Below are positions 1 to 8,193 of a stretch of DNA of 64,000 nucleotides, piece by piece. Made by a program: the position numbers and the translations under genes. The stretch is taken from NCBI GenBank assembly GCA_020633975.1, contig JACKCR010000002.1:930001-994000 (forward strand). Reading direction: 5' to 3'. The DNA comes from Candidatus Eiseniibacteriota bacterium (GTDB lineage: Bacteria > Eisenbacteria > RBG-16-71-46 > CAIMUX01). Below the pieces are notes generated by a model. The model did no database searches. It had not been told where the DNA came from and saw only the letters and a program-made list of their open reading frames with translations. Each line of letters begins with the position of its first letter. Positions within the stretch are counted from its first letter, which is position 1.

Positions 1-2
1 TG

Positions 3-2372
3 TCCGGCGTGAACCGGACGCTCTGGCGGTACGCGGGCGTTCCGACCTTCCTCGCCATCACGAGGACGCTCTTCTTCGCGTTCTTCGTCGTCTTCCTGGT
101 CAACCTGATCCCGCAGCAGCAGCCGTTCCCCAAGAGCGTGGTCATCCTGACCTGGGTGCTCGGCACTGCGGCCATCCTGGGAAGCCGGATGGCGTGGAAG
201 ATACTCCGCACCCAGCCTGGGAGACGTTCCAAGACGGGGAGTCGCCGTGTCTTGATCGCGGGCGCGGGTGACGTCGGTGCGACGCTTGCAATGGAGTTCC
301 AGCGAAGGAACGAGCAAGACGCGGTGCCGATCGGGTTCGTCGACGATGACCCTGCAAAGCAAGGGCGCAAGGTGGAGCATCTGCCGGTGCTCGGCACCAC
401 GATCGACATCCCGCGGCTGATCGAAGACAAGAGGATCAACGAAGTCCTGATCGCGGCGCCGTCCGCGCCGGCCGGACTCGTGCGACAGATCGTCAGCTAC
501 TGCCAAGAGGCAGGGGTGACGTGCCGGACCGTTCCGTCTCTCACCGACTACGTTCACGGCAAGGGCCCCCTCGGGCAGGTGCGCGAGGTGCAGATCGAAG
601 ACCTCTTGGGACGCGCTCCGGTCGCCGTCGACTTCGCCGGGATTTCCGAGCGGATCCGCGGACGGACCGTGCTCGTCACGGGCGCCGCCGGGTCGATCGG
701 ATCGGAACTCTGCCGTCAGCTCGCGCGCTTCGGCCCGTCCCGTCTCGTCGCGGTCGACCATGCGGAGAACCGGCTGACCTATCTCGGCCTCGACCTCACC
801 GAGCATCACCCGGAGCTCGAGGTCCTCTACGCCGTTGGCGACGTGAAGGACGAGTTCGGGGTGGACGAGCTGATGCGCACGCACAAGCCTGCGTTCGTCT
901 ACCACGCGGCCGCGCACAAGCACGTCAACCTGCTGGAAAACGCGCCACGCGAGGCGATCCTCAACAACATCATGGGGACGCGGAACGTCGCGCGGGCCGC
1001 AGCGCGGAACGGGGTCGAGACGTTCGTCCTCATTTCGACGGACAAGGCGGTCAACCCGACCAACGTGATGGGGGCATCGAAGCGCGGTTGCGAGATGGTG
1101 CTCCAGTCGATGGCGATTGACGGCAAGGATCGCGACACCACCTTTGTCGCCGTGCGGTTCGGGAACGTCCTCGGGAGCGAGGGATCGGTCCTGCCGATCT
1201 TCCGCCGTCAGCTCTCTGCGGGCGGGCCGCTCACGGTGACCCATCCGGAAGCCCGTCGCTACTTCATGACGATTCCCGAAGCGAGCCAGCTCGTGATCCA
1301 GGCCGGGCTTCTCGGCTCCAGCGGTACCGTGTTCGTGCTCGACATGGGCGAGCAGGTTCGGATCGTCGACGTCGCCGAACAGCTCGTCCGCCTCTCCGGA
1401 CTTCGTCCCGGGATCGACATCCCGATCCGGTTCGTCGGCCTACGGCCCGGGGAGAAGCTCGAAGAGGAACTCCTCTCCGATTCCGAACAGACCCGTGTGA
1501 CCAAGCACGCGAAGATCTTCCGCTGGGAGCTCGATCCGGTGAATCCGGCCGAGACCGAAGCGAAGGTGGACCGGCTGATCAGCTCCGCATACCACGCGTC
1601 GGTGCCGGAACTGAAGACCGGGCTGGCAGACCTCGTTCCGGAGTACCGACAGATCGAGGTCGCGAAGCTCCCTGAGGAACGCGTCGCAGTCGACCTGAAG
1701 GAGCTTCCTTCCCGACGCCGGTCTCGCGCCCGAGGCCCGAAGCGGGAGCCGAGGGTCAAGCGGTTCCTGGACCTCGCGGTGTCCGGTGGACTCCTCGTGC
1801 TGCTCGCCCCGATCGTCGGCCTCCTGCTCCTCGCATACCGCACCGCAGGCTCGGGACGGGTGCAGTTCGAGCGGGAGGAGAAGGTGGGCCGGAACCGTCG
1901 CCGTTCGGATCGCCGACGCGGGGCGGAGGAGGGGATTCCGATCGATCGCCGGGACTCGGACCGCCGTCAGCGGGATCTCCCGGGGCCGATCTTCGTCTGC
2001 TATCGCATCCGTTCCGTGGGAGAACCGAGTGAGGGCCAGCGGAAGATCCTCGCACGGATGCAACGATATCGCCTCGACCGTGTTCTCTATCTTTGGAATG
2101 TGCTCCGTGGTGAGATGAGCTTGGTCGGCCCGTCGGCCCGTCTCGTCGACAAGGCGAGCTACACCGAAGATTGGACGATGGCCTACATCCACTCGCGTCG
2201 CCCCGGCCTCATCGGCCCGGGCAAGGTGTTCGCGCGGAAGTCGGAAGACCGGGATCTCGCGGAGCTCTACGACGGGTACTACGGAAAGTTCGGCGGCCTC
2301 GGGCTCGACATGGAAACCTTGATGCGGTCGATACCGCGGCTCTTCCGCGGCGAATCGAGCCTCGAGCGCTGA
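3..2372 (+). CDS. CapD-like nucleotide-sugar 4,6-dehydratase fused to an initiating sugar transferase (5' end outside window)
   Basis: Two enzymes of surface-polysaccharide initiation lie in one reading frame. Counting from the GTG at 9, two membrane segments (about residues 11-34 and 43-63) precede a nucleotide-binding domain (LIAGAGDVG near 80). A CapD/WbpM-type SDR domain follows, with VTGAAGSIGSE near 222 and STDKAVNPTNVMGASK near 343. From about 584 to the end is a bacterial sugar-transferase domain with a hydrophobic entry helix and RGEMSLVGP near 700, the class that loads the first sugar phosphate onto undecaprenyl phosphate. CapD/WbpM proteins usually have four N-terminal helices, and the frame stays open to base 1, so the first helices are probably beyond the window edge. 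An Arg/Asp-rich insert of about 30 residues splits the transferase domain after VGRN. Inner membrane; sugar specificity is unknown. Confidence 0.9.
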   Translation, partial: SGVNRTLWRYAGVPTFLAITRTLFFAFFVVFLVNLIPQQQPFPKSVVILTWVLGTAAILGSRMAWKILRTQPGRRSKTGSRRVLIAGAGDVGATLAMEFQRRNEQDAVPIGFVDDDPAKQGRKVEHLPVLGTTIDIPRLIEDKRINEVLIAAPSAPAGLVRQIVSYCQEAGVTCRTVPSLTDYVHGKGPLGQVREVQIEDLLGRAPVAVDFAGISERIRGRTVLVTGAAGSIGSELCRQLARFGPSRLVAVDHAENRLTYLGLDLTEHHPELEVLYAVGDVKDEFGVDELMRTHKPAFVYHAAAHKHVNLLENAPREAILNNIMGTRNVARAAARNGVETFVLISTDKAVNPTNVMGASKRGCEMVLQSMAIDGKDRDTTFVAVRFGNVLGSEGSVLPIFRRQLSAGGPLTVTHPEARRYFMTIPEASQLVIQAGLLGSSGTVFVLDMGEQVRIVDVAEQLVRLSGLRPGIDIPIRFVGLRPGEKLEEELLSDSEQTRVTKHAKIFRWELDPVNPAETEAKVDRLISSAYHASVPELKTGLADLVPEYRQIEVAKLPEERVAVDLKELPSRRRSRARGPKREPRVKRFLDLAVSGGLLVLLAPIVGLLLLAYRTAGSGRVQFEREEKVGRNRRRSDRRRGAEEGIPIDRRDSDRRQRDLPGPIFVCYRIRSVGEPSEGQRKILARMQRYRLDRVLYLWNVLRGEMSLVGPSARLVDKASYTEDWTMAYIHSRRPGLIGPGKVFARKSEDRDLAELYDGYYGKFGGLGLDMETLMRSIPRLFRGESSLER

Positions 2373-2464
2373 GTCACGGATACCGGCCTCGTCCAGCGGG
2401 CGGGTCGGACATGGATGAAACCTGGTGGGGCTCTAGGGAGAGCCCGGAGCCTGGGAGGGAACCT

Positions 2465-3550
2465 GTGAGGGAAGGGACGCAGCTCGGTCGCGCCGAGCAG
2501 TGGAGCGGAGCGAACGCGTGCCTGGCCACGGCTGGGACGAGTCGTTGGGTGAAGACCACGCTTCGGGCAGACACGGCGGCCTGGGTACGGGTCTGGTCCG
2601 TCCTGCTTGCATTGCTCCTCACTCTATCCGCGGGCGCGGCCCTGGCTGACGAGGACTACGTCGTCGGTCCGGACGACGTGCTCTCGATCAGCGTGTGGGA
2701 CAACCCGAACCTCAGCCGCACCGTGGCTGTCCGGGTGAACGGCATGATCAGCTTTCCGCCGCTCGGCGACGTGATGGCGGCGGGCAAGACCACGACCGTT
2801 CTAGCGCGGGACCTCGAGCGCGAGATCTACAACAACCTCCGCCGGACGTCTCAGGTGACGGTGACCGTGATCGGGTTCAACAGCCAGAAGGTGTACCTGG
2901 CGGGTGAAGTCGCTGTTCCGGGCGCGCACTCGTTCGAGAAGCTGCCGGACCTGATGGACCTGCTCGCACGGGCGGGGGGACTTGGGCCGACGGCTGACCT
3001 CGGCGGTGTGAGGATCGTCCGTCGCGACGGGGATGCGCAGAACACGATCGACGCGAACATCACCCGCGCGGTGGAGTCTGGAACGATCGGCGCCCTGCCA
3101 CGTCTCCAGCCCGGCGATCTCATCATCGTCCCTTCGAACGCGACGACGGCGGGCGGCGGTGTGGCCGGTTCCGGTGCGGCGTTCGTGTTGGGCCAGGTCG
3201 GAATCCCTGGCCCCCTCGGCGTGACGAACGGACTCACCTTGGTCCAGGCACTCTCCCTGGCCGGCGGGCTCGCGCCGAACGCGGACTGGCACAACGTGGA
3301 AGTGATCATGACGGACCCGAATGGCGGCAGCTATCTGCTGCGGGTCGACCTCGAGCGAGAGATTCAAAGTGGTCGTGGCGGCCCCGAGATCCGTCCTGGA
3401 GACTCGATCCGTGTGCCGGCCCGGGATCCGAATCTCGGCCAGGTCGCGCTGGGAGCGCTCCGCGGCACGCTCGAGGCATCGCGTGACGTGCTGAACCTTC
3501 TCTTGGTGCGCGACGTTCTGACGAACAACGACAACACCACGAACAACTGA
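2465..3550 (+). CDS. Polysaccharide export protein, Wza/OPX family with SLBB domains
   Basis: Outer-membrane polysaccharide export protein. After a hydrophobic export signal ending near ALA/DEDY comes the family opening YVVGPDDVLSISVWDNP. Two SLBB-type beta-grasp repeats follow (KVYLAGEVAVPGAHSF and AAFVLGQVGIPGPLGV). The start is uncertain. ATG 2411 gives an overlong N-region. GTG 2465 has a good GGGAGGG ribosome site five bases upstream and is chosen. GTG 2549 would give the most typical signal peptide. No lipobox cysteine is visible, so this may be a soluble or otherwise anchored OPX variant rather than a classical lipoprotein Wza. It sits between the initiating transferase and the Wzz/kinase gene, the usual order in Wzy-dependent export operons. 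Confidence 0.88.
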   Translation: MREGTQLGRAEQWSGANACLATAGTSRWVKTTLRADTAAWVRVWSVLLALLLTLSAGAALADEDYVVGPDDVLSISVWDNPNLSRTVAVRVNGMISFPPLGDVMAAGKTTTVLARDLEREIYNNLRRTSQVTVTVIGFNSQKVYLAGEVAVPGAHSFEKLPDLMDLLARAGGLGPTADLGGVRIVRRDGDAQNTIDANITRAVESGTIGALPRLQPGDLIIVPSNATTAGGGVAGSGAAFVLGQVGIPGPLGVTNGLTLVQALSLAGGLAPNADWHNVEVIMTDPNGGSYLLRVDLEREIQSGRGGPEIRPGDSIRVPARDPNLGQVALGALRGTLEASRDVLNLLLVRDVLTNNDNTTNN

Positions 3551-3572
3551 GCCTCGGAGCCTTCGGAGACCG

Positions 3573-5780
3573 ATGGAAACGCAACCACGCCTGAAAGAAA
3601 CCGTCGACCTACGCAGCTATGGACAGCTGCTCTGGCGACGGAAGTGGATGGTGATCCTTCCGACGCTCATCGCCGGGGTCGCGGGGATCATCCTCACCAT
3701 GCCGCGGTTCATGCAGCCCTTGTATCGCTGCTCCGCAACGCTTTCGATCGAGCTGCCGACGCCGCTTACGCGCGAACTCTCCGGCATGGTCGCGAACCCG
3801 AGCCTGATGGAGCGCCTCCTTCGTCTCGAGAACCAGGTGCAGTCGTCGGACTTCCTGGCCAAGGTGATCGACAACACCGGAATGCGTGACGACATGGACA
3901 CGAAGCGCTGGGCGGAGAAGAACCAGAAGAAGTACCCGGACATGTCCATGGACGAGTTGATCTCGTTGCGTCTCGAGCGGTATCTGCGCCAGGCCATCCG
4001 CCTCAAGACCGCGGATGAAGGGAACCAGATCCAGGTCTCGGCCATCGATACGGAACCCGATCGTTGTTACCGGCTCGTGCGTTCGCTCTGCTCCGGGATC
4101 ATCGAGGCGAGCCGCTCGGTTCACCTCGACGTCCTTCGGTCGACCGAGGAGTACAGCCAGGCTCAGCTGCTCGAGTGGAAGCGGCAGCTCGACGACGCAG
4201 AGGCGAAGCTCGAGACGTTCCAACGGAACCGCGCCTACGGCACGGTCACTCCTGGCCTCGTCGGCGACGCAAACCTCACGACGGCGAACGAACAGCGACG
4301 TTTCGCCGAGTCCGACCTCACCCGCGTCCAGGGCGAAGCGGCCTCGATCGCGGCGCGTCTGCGCGCGTCTGGAGTCTCGACCGCGGCACTCGATGGGCTG
4401 CTCCAGCAGGATCCGCTTCGCGGGTTCCTCGCTCGCGGGCAGAAGCTGGAGCGCGACTACGTCCGCCAGACGCTTTCGGGAACGACCGGCGAGATGAGTC
4501 CGGAGACGATCGCGATCCAGGTGAGTCGCCTTCTCGGCGACGCTCAAGCAGCTGCGGCAGGTTCCGTGGCGTCGCTCGCTCCGAACGGAGTCGGGGAAGC
4601 GACAGACTACCTCGTCGCTCGTCTCCAGACCGAGTTGGCTCGCACCCGCTACAACGAGTTCGATCAAGAGATCCGGAAGTACCAGGGACGGATCACCTCG
4701 GCCCCGCAGGCTTCGCTCGAGGAGCAGCGGCTGACCCAGGAAGTGATCTCCCTCCGTCAGATCTACGAAGCGTTCGAGAAGCAGATCACGACGTCCCAGC
4801 TCACGGTGGCTCTCGATCAGAGCAAGGCAGGCGAGAAGATCGCGGTCGTCGAGCCCCCGCAGCAGCCACTCAAGCCGTTCAAGCCGCGTCGCGCTCCGAT
4901 GATCGCGCTCGGCTTCATCGCGGGCATGGCGATCGGTGTGCTCGGTGCGTTCGTGCTCGAGCACCACGACCAGTCCTTCCGGGACATCCGAGACACGGAG
5001 GAGCGGCTGGGAGTTCGCGTGGTCGGAACCATCCCAGGAATCGAAGGGATCTCGAAGGGAGCTGCCCTCGAGCCCGAGAAGCAGAAGCTCGCGTACCAGG
5101 ATTTCCTCGATGACTCGCCAGGGTATCAGGAGTTCCGCAAGGCGGCGCTCGCGGTGCTCCGGGCCGGACCGAGTGGACCGCGCTCGCTTCTCATCACGAG
5201 CGCCCGCTCCGAGGAAGGGAAGTCGACCGCGAGCACATGCCTTGCTCTGACCCTGGCCAAAGAGCTCCCGAACGAGCGGATCGTCTTGGTGGACCTCGAT
5301 GCCCGGAAGCCGGCCATCTCCAAGCGGCTCGGTCTCGAACTCGGTCCGCAGGACGCCGGCACCATCCTTCGCGAGCAGCGTTGGATCGATGGGGTGGCGC
5401 AGCCTTGGATCCGTCCGAATCTGGCCGTGCTTCCGATGGACAACACCTCGGACGCGAGCGAGTACATCACGAAGGAACGGGTGCGCTGGCTTCTCGGAGA
5501 GCTGATGCAGCGGTACCACCGGATCATCATCGACTCGCCGCCGAACCTGCCGGTGCCCGATCCGCTCGTGCTCGGCCCCGAGGTCGATGCCGTGCTCATG
5601 GTCGTCAAGGCCGGGACCACTCCGCGGGAGATGGTACGCCGCAGCCTGGATCTGCAACGGGAGTTCCAGGACAACGTGATCGGCGTACTCATGAACGACA
5701 TGGCGTCTGCGCTGCCCTACTACTACTCGTACAAGCACTACGGCTACGGATATGGGCAGAAGAAGCAGGCACGTGGCTGA
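3573..5780 (+). CDS. Chain-length determinant fused to BY-type tyrosine kinase (Wzc/ExoP-like)
   Basis: Inner-membrane co-polymerase controlling polysaccharide length and export. The N-terminal Wzz domain has a first membrane helix near residues 26-46. A long periplasmic coiled-coil/GNVR region follows, then a second helix near 443-462. The cytoplasmic BY-kinase domain has a Walker A-like SARSEEGKSTAS near 543, a Walker A' VLVDLDARKP near 572 and a Walker B IIIDSPP near 651. The C-terminus carries a tyrosine cluster (YYYSYKHYGYGYG, about 716-728), the expected autophosphorylation tail of this family. The Walker A lacks the first glycine of the strict consensus (Ser instead), which is common in BY-kinases. 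A GGAG ribosome site precedes ATG 3573. The exosortase start overlaps its 3' end, suggesting translational coupling. Confidence 0.92.
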   Translation: METQPRLKETVDLRSYGQLLWRRKWMVILPTLIAGVAGIILTMPRFMQPLYRCSATLSIELPTPLTRELSGMVANPSLMERLLRLENQVQSSDFLAKVIDNTGMRDDMDTKRWAEKNQKKYPDMSMDELISLRLERYLRQAIRLKTADEGNQIQVSAIDTEPDRCYRLVRSLCSGIIEASRSVHLDVLRSTEEYSQAQLLEWKRQLDDAEAKLETFQRNRAYGTVTPGLVGDANLTTANEQRRFAESDLTRVQGEAASIAARLRASGVSTAALDGLLQQDPLRGFLARGQKLERDYVRQTLSGTTGEMSPETIAIQVSRLLGDAQAAAAGSVASLAPNGVGEATDYLVARLQTELARTRYNEFDQEIRKYQGRITSAPQASLEEQRLTQEVISLRQIYEAFEKQITTSQLTVALDQSKAGEKIAVVEPPQQPLKPFKPRRAPMIALGFIAGMAIGVLGAFVLEHHDQSFRDIRDTEERLGVRVVGTIPGIEGISKGAALEPEKQKLAYQDFLDDSPGYQEFRKAALAVLRAGPSGPRSLLITSARSEEGKSTASTCLALTLAKELPNERIVLVDLDARKPAISKRLGLELGPQDAGTILREQRWIDGVAQPWIRPNLAVLPMDNTSDASEYITKERVRWLLGELMQRYHRIIIDSPPNLPVPDPLVLGPEVDAVLMVVKAGTTPREMVRRSLDLQREFQDNVIGVLMNDMASALPYYYSYKHYGYGYGQKKQARG

Positions 5781-6702
5781 GTCGGTGGATTCGACCTACC
5801 AGGACGGAATGCATCCGACGACGAGCTCCGAGGCGATCGGGGAAGTGGAGGCGGAGACGCAGCGCACTTCTGGACAGATCCTCGGCACGCGCAACGTGTG
5901 GGTGATGGGTGCGGCGATCCTTGCGCTCGCTCTGCTCGCCGTTGCCTTCGGCGCCACCTTCCGGACGCTCTGGCGGACGTGGCTCAACAACGAGAACTAC
6001 TCCCACGGCATCCTGATCCTGCCAGTGTCGCTCTTCATGGTGTGGACCGCGCGGCGGGACCTCGCGAAGCTGCCGGCTCGATCCACCTGGCTCGGGCTTC
6101 CGTTCCTCATCGCCGGGGTCGGGCTGCATCTGGTCGGCACCCGTGGCGATGTGACGATCTTTCAGGGGTGGGGGTTCGTCGCGATCGTCGCCGGACTCGT
6201 CTGGACCTGGCTCGGAACGCGGATCGCTTGGCGGCTGAGCTTCCCGATCCTCTTCCTTCTCTTCATGGTGCCGGCGCTTCCGATCTTCATGAACCAGGTC
6301 AGCTTCCGGCTGAAGGAAGTGGCGGCGAACGGATCTGTGCACCTGGCTCAGATCCTCGGAGCGCCGGTGGTCCAACGGGGAATGGACCTCTACTTCCCGA
6401 GTGGCACGCTCACTGTGGAGAATGCGTGTAGCGGGATGAACTCGCTCATCGCCCTCATGGCCCTGGGCGCGCTCTTCGCTTACTTTGGCGCTGGCCCCTA
6501 CTGGCGGCGTGGGCTTCTCTTCCTCGCCTCGATCCCGATCGCGATCGCTGCGAACGTGGCGCGCATCACCTCGCTCTGTGTCGCGGCGTCCGTGACGGAT
6601 ACCGATTCCGCGTCCGGCCTCTTCCACGACATCGGCGGCTTCGTGCTCTTCGGCGTCGCGCTCCTCCTGCTCTTTGCAGCGAAGAGGCTCCTCCGATGCT
6701 GA
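5773..6702 (+). CDS. Exosortase (Xrt family membrane transpeptidase)
   Basis: Multi-pass membrane cysteine transpeptidase of the exosortase/archaeosortase family. The family motifs are all present: ENYSHG early, the catalytic cysteine in ENACSGMNSLIALM (Cys219 counting from GTG 5773), the conserved arginine in ANVARI (Arg264) and the histidine in GLFHDIGG (His285). About eight hydrophobic segments are visible. GTG 5773 is chosen because GCAGG lies just upstream and it overlaps the preceding stop. ATG 5752 lies deeper in the kinase gene without a ribosome site, and ATG 5809 is another option. The next gene is the EpsI/DUF3485-type partner normally fused to or beside EPS-associated exosortases. 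No PEP-CTERM substrate tail was recognised in the window. Confidence 0.9.
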   Translation: MAESVDSTYQDGMHPTTSSEAIGEVEAETQRTSGQILGTRNVWVMGAAILALALLAVAFGATFRTLWRTWLNNENYSHGILILPVSLFMVWTARRDLAKLPARSTWLGLPFLIAGVGLHLVGTRGDVTIFQGWGFVAIVAGLVWTWLGTRIAWRLSFPILFLLFMVPALPIFMNQVSFRLKEVAANGSVHLAQILGAPVVQRGMDLYFPSGTLTVENACSGMNSLIALMALGALFAYFGAGPYWRRGLLFLASIPIAIAANVARITSLCVAASVTDTDSASGLFHDIGGFVLFGVALLLLFAAKRLLRC

Positions 6703-7325
6703 AGCCGCTCCCGATCATCGCGTCGCTCGTCATGCTCGCGGCGCTCGCGGTCTACGTGGTGGCGCTTCCGCCGAAGAAGCTCGGTACCCAGCACCTCGAC
6801 ACCTGCCCGATGACGATTGCGTCGATGCGTGGCGTGGACCTGGACCTCTCCCAGACCGTGCTCGACGATCTCCAGCCGGACGGTATCCTGTCGCGCGCCT
6901 ACGAACGGCCGGACGGGCTGCCGGTTTGGCTCATCATCGTCTACTTCGAGAATGCGCGTCTCGGCGCGCACGATCCGCTTCTCTGCTACCGCTCCCAGGG
7001 GTTCGAACTCGAACTCCTTCCCGATGAGGTAGTCCAGACGGGGATCGGACCGGTTCCGACCAAGGCGTTCCGTGCCGTGCGAGGGAATCGTGTGGAACGG
7101 GTGAACTACTTCTGGTACACGGCAGGTGCCAAGGCGCTCGCGGAAGTGAGAGCGTTCCGGGACGAGATGTTCTTGCAGGGACTGAAGGAGAACCGCGCAT
7201 TCGGTGCGTTCGTGCGGATCTCGACGGTGGAGTCGGATGGCGCAGCGGATGCCGTGAGGTGGAACCACACGTTCCTCCAGGATCTCGCGCCGTGGCTCCC
7301 TCGGTTCTTCCCGGAGAATGACTGA
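6696..7325 (+). CDS. EpsI/DUF3485-like exosortase-associated protein
   Basis: Single-helix periplasmic protein (hydrophobic residues 5-26) followed by a globular domain of about 180 residues. It contains the HDPLLCYRSQGFEL stretch that corresponds to the H-x-P-x-x-C-Y/L core of EpsI domains. Members of this family occur as a separate protein or as the C-terminal domain of exosortases in polysaccharide loci. Their biochemical role is not established. The ATG lies seven bases before the exosortase stop, so the two are probably translationally coupled. Short length (209 residues) is normal. Confidence 0.82.
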   Translation: MLKPLPIIASLVMLAALAVYVVALPPKKLGTQHLDTCPMTIASMRGVDLDLSQTVLDDLQPDGILSRAYERPDGLPVWLIIVYFENARLGAHDPLLCYRSQGFELELLPDEVVQTGIGPVPTKAFRAVRGNRVERVNYFWYTAGAKALAEVRAFRDEMFLQGLKENRAFGAFVRISTVESDGAADAVRWNHTFLQDLAPWLPRFFPEND

Positions 7326-7341
7326 GAGGAAAGGAGTCCTC

Positions 7342-8193
7342 GTGCTCGCGCAGCTGAACCTCGTGCTCTGGGCCTGGCTCGAGAGCCTCAAGGATCTCGG
7401 ACGGTTCCGAATCTGGCGACCGTTTCTGGTTCTGGCCCTCGTGCAGGTGGCCATGCTGCTTCTGCTGACGCAGTTCTTCCGGCCTGGCTTGTCCTCGATG
7501 CTCGCTCCGCTGATCGAGAACGCGGCGGGTCCGGGAGCCAAGCACTATCCGCAGTTCTACCTCGCCCTCCCCATGGTGTTCAGCAAGCTCAACTTCGCGG
7601 TCGACTTGATCGTGGGGAGCTTCTGCGTCGGCGTGGCGATGCTCGTGGTCTGGGCGCGGATCGCCGGGACGAAGAACGCAGATCCGTGGGGACTCGGTCT
7701 CCGCCGGGCCTTCGCCCTCGTCCTCGTGCGTCTGCCACTCCTGATACTGCTCTACCTCCTGGCTTGGCAGCTCCCCACCCTCCTCTTTCCGGAGGGAGTC
7801 GAGGTGTCGGGTACGCAGATCCGTCTCCTTCGCTACTCGACCTTCATCGTCGGAGCGCTGATCGAGACGCTCTTCGTCTACGCGCCGCTCTTCCTTCTCT
7901 TCGAGCGGAAGAACGTAGCTGCTGCCTGGAAGGAAGCGATCGCGTTCCTCGGACGGGTTCCGATTGCGTCGTTCCTGGTCGTGGCCGTCCCGAGCCTGCT
8001 CCAGCTTCCGGTTTCCTTCATCCTGCGCCGGGCCGGAGTGGTGGTGGAGACGCTGTCTCCGGAACTCGTCACGGCTCTCATCGTGGGCGCGATCCTCATC
8101 TTCGCGCTCATCAACTTCCTCATCGTGGGCTCCGTCGTCCGCGTCTACGGCGCGCGCCGGGAGAACCCGGGAGGAGGGCTGACATGGAACTGA
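7342..8193 (+). CDS. Polytopic membrane protein of unknown function in the exosortase locus
   Basis: I do not recognise the family. About six hydrophobic helices are visible, with long loops after the first two: LVLALVQVAMLLLLTQFF, DLIVGSFCVGVAMLVVWARI, LVRLPLLILLYLLAW, FIVGALIETLFVYAPLFLLF, PIASFLVVAVPSLLQLP and LIVGAILIFALINFLIVGSVV. The layout resembles the DUF4013/YciC-like glycerophosphoryl-type membrane proteins, but no catalytic motif can be named. GTG 7342 is preferred because GAGGAAAGGAG lies five bases upstream. ATG 7318, overlapping the EpsI stop, would add eight residues. The 3' end overlaps the following lipoprotein gene, so it belongs to the same transcript. Confidence 0.68.
   Translation: MLAQLNLVLWAWLESLKDLGRFRIWRPFLVLALVQVAMLLLLTQFFRPGLSSMLAPLIENAAGPGAKHYPQFYLALPMVFSKLNFAVDLIVGSFCVGVAMLVVWARIAGTKNADPWGLGLRRAFALVLVRLPLLILLYLLAWQLPTLLFPEGVEVSGTQIRLLRYSTFIVGALIETLFVYAPLFLLFERKNVAAAWKEAIAFLGRVPIASFLVVAVPSLLQLPVSFILRRAGVVVETLSPELVTALIVGAILIFALINFLIVGSVVRVYGARRENPGGGLTWN

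Noticed and set aside
3609-5738. 709-codon open frame on the minus strand opposite the Wzz-kinase gene
   Set aside because: A mirror of a strongly biased high-GC gene; no domain, no ribosome site, and the plus-strand gene is certain.
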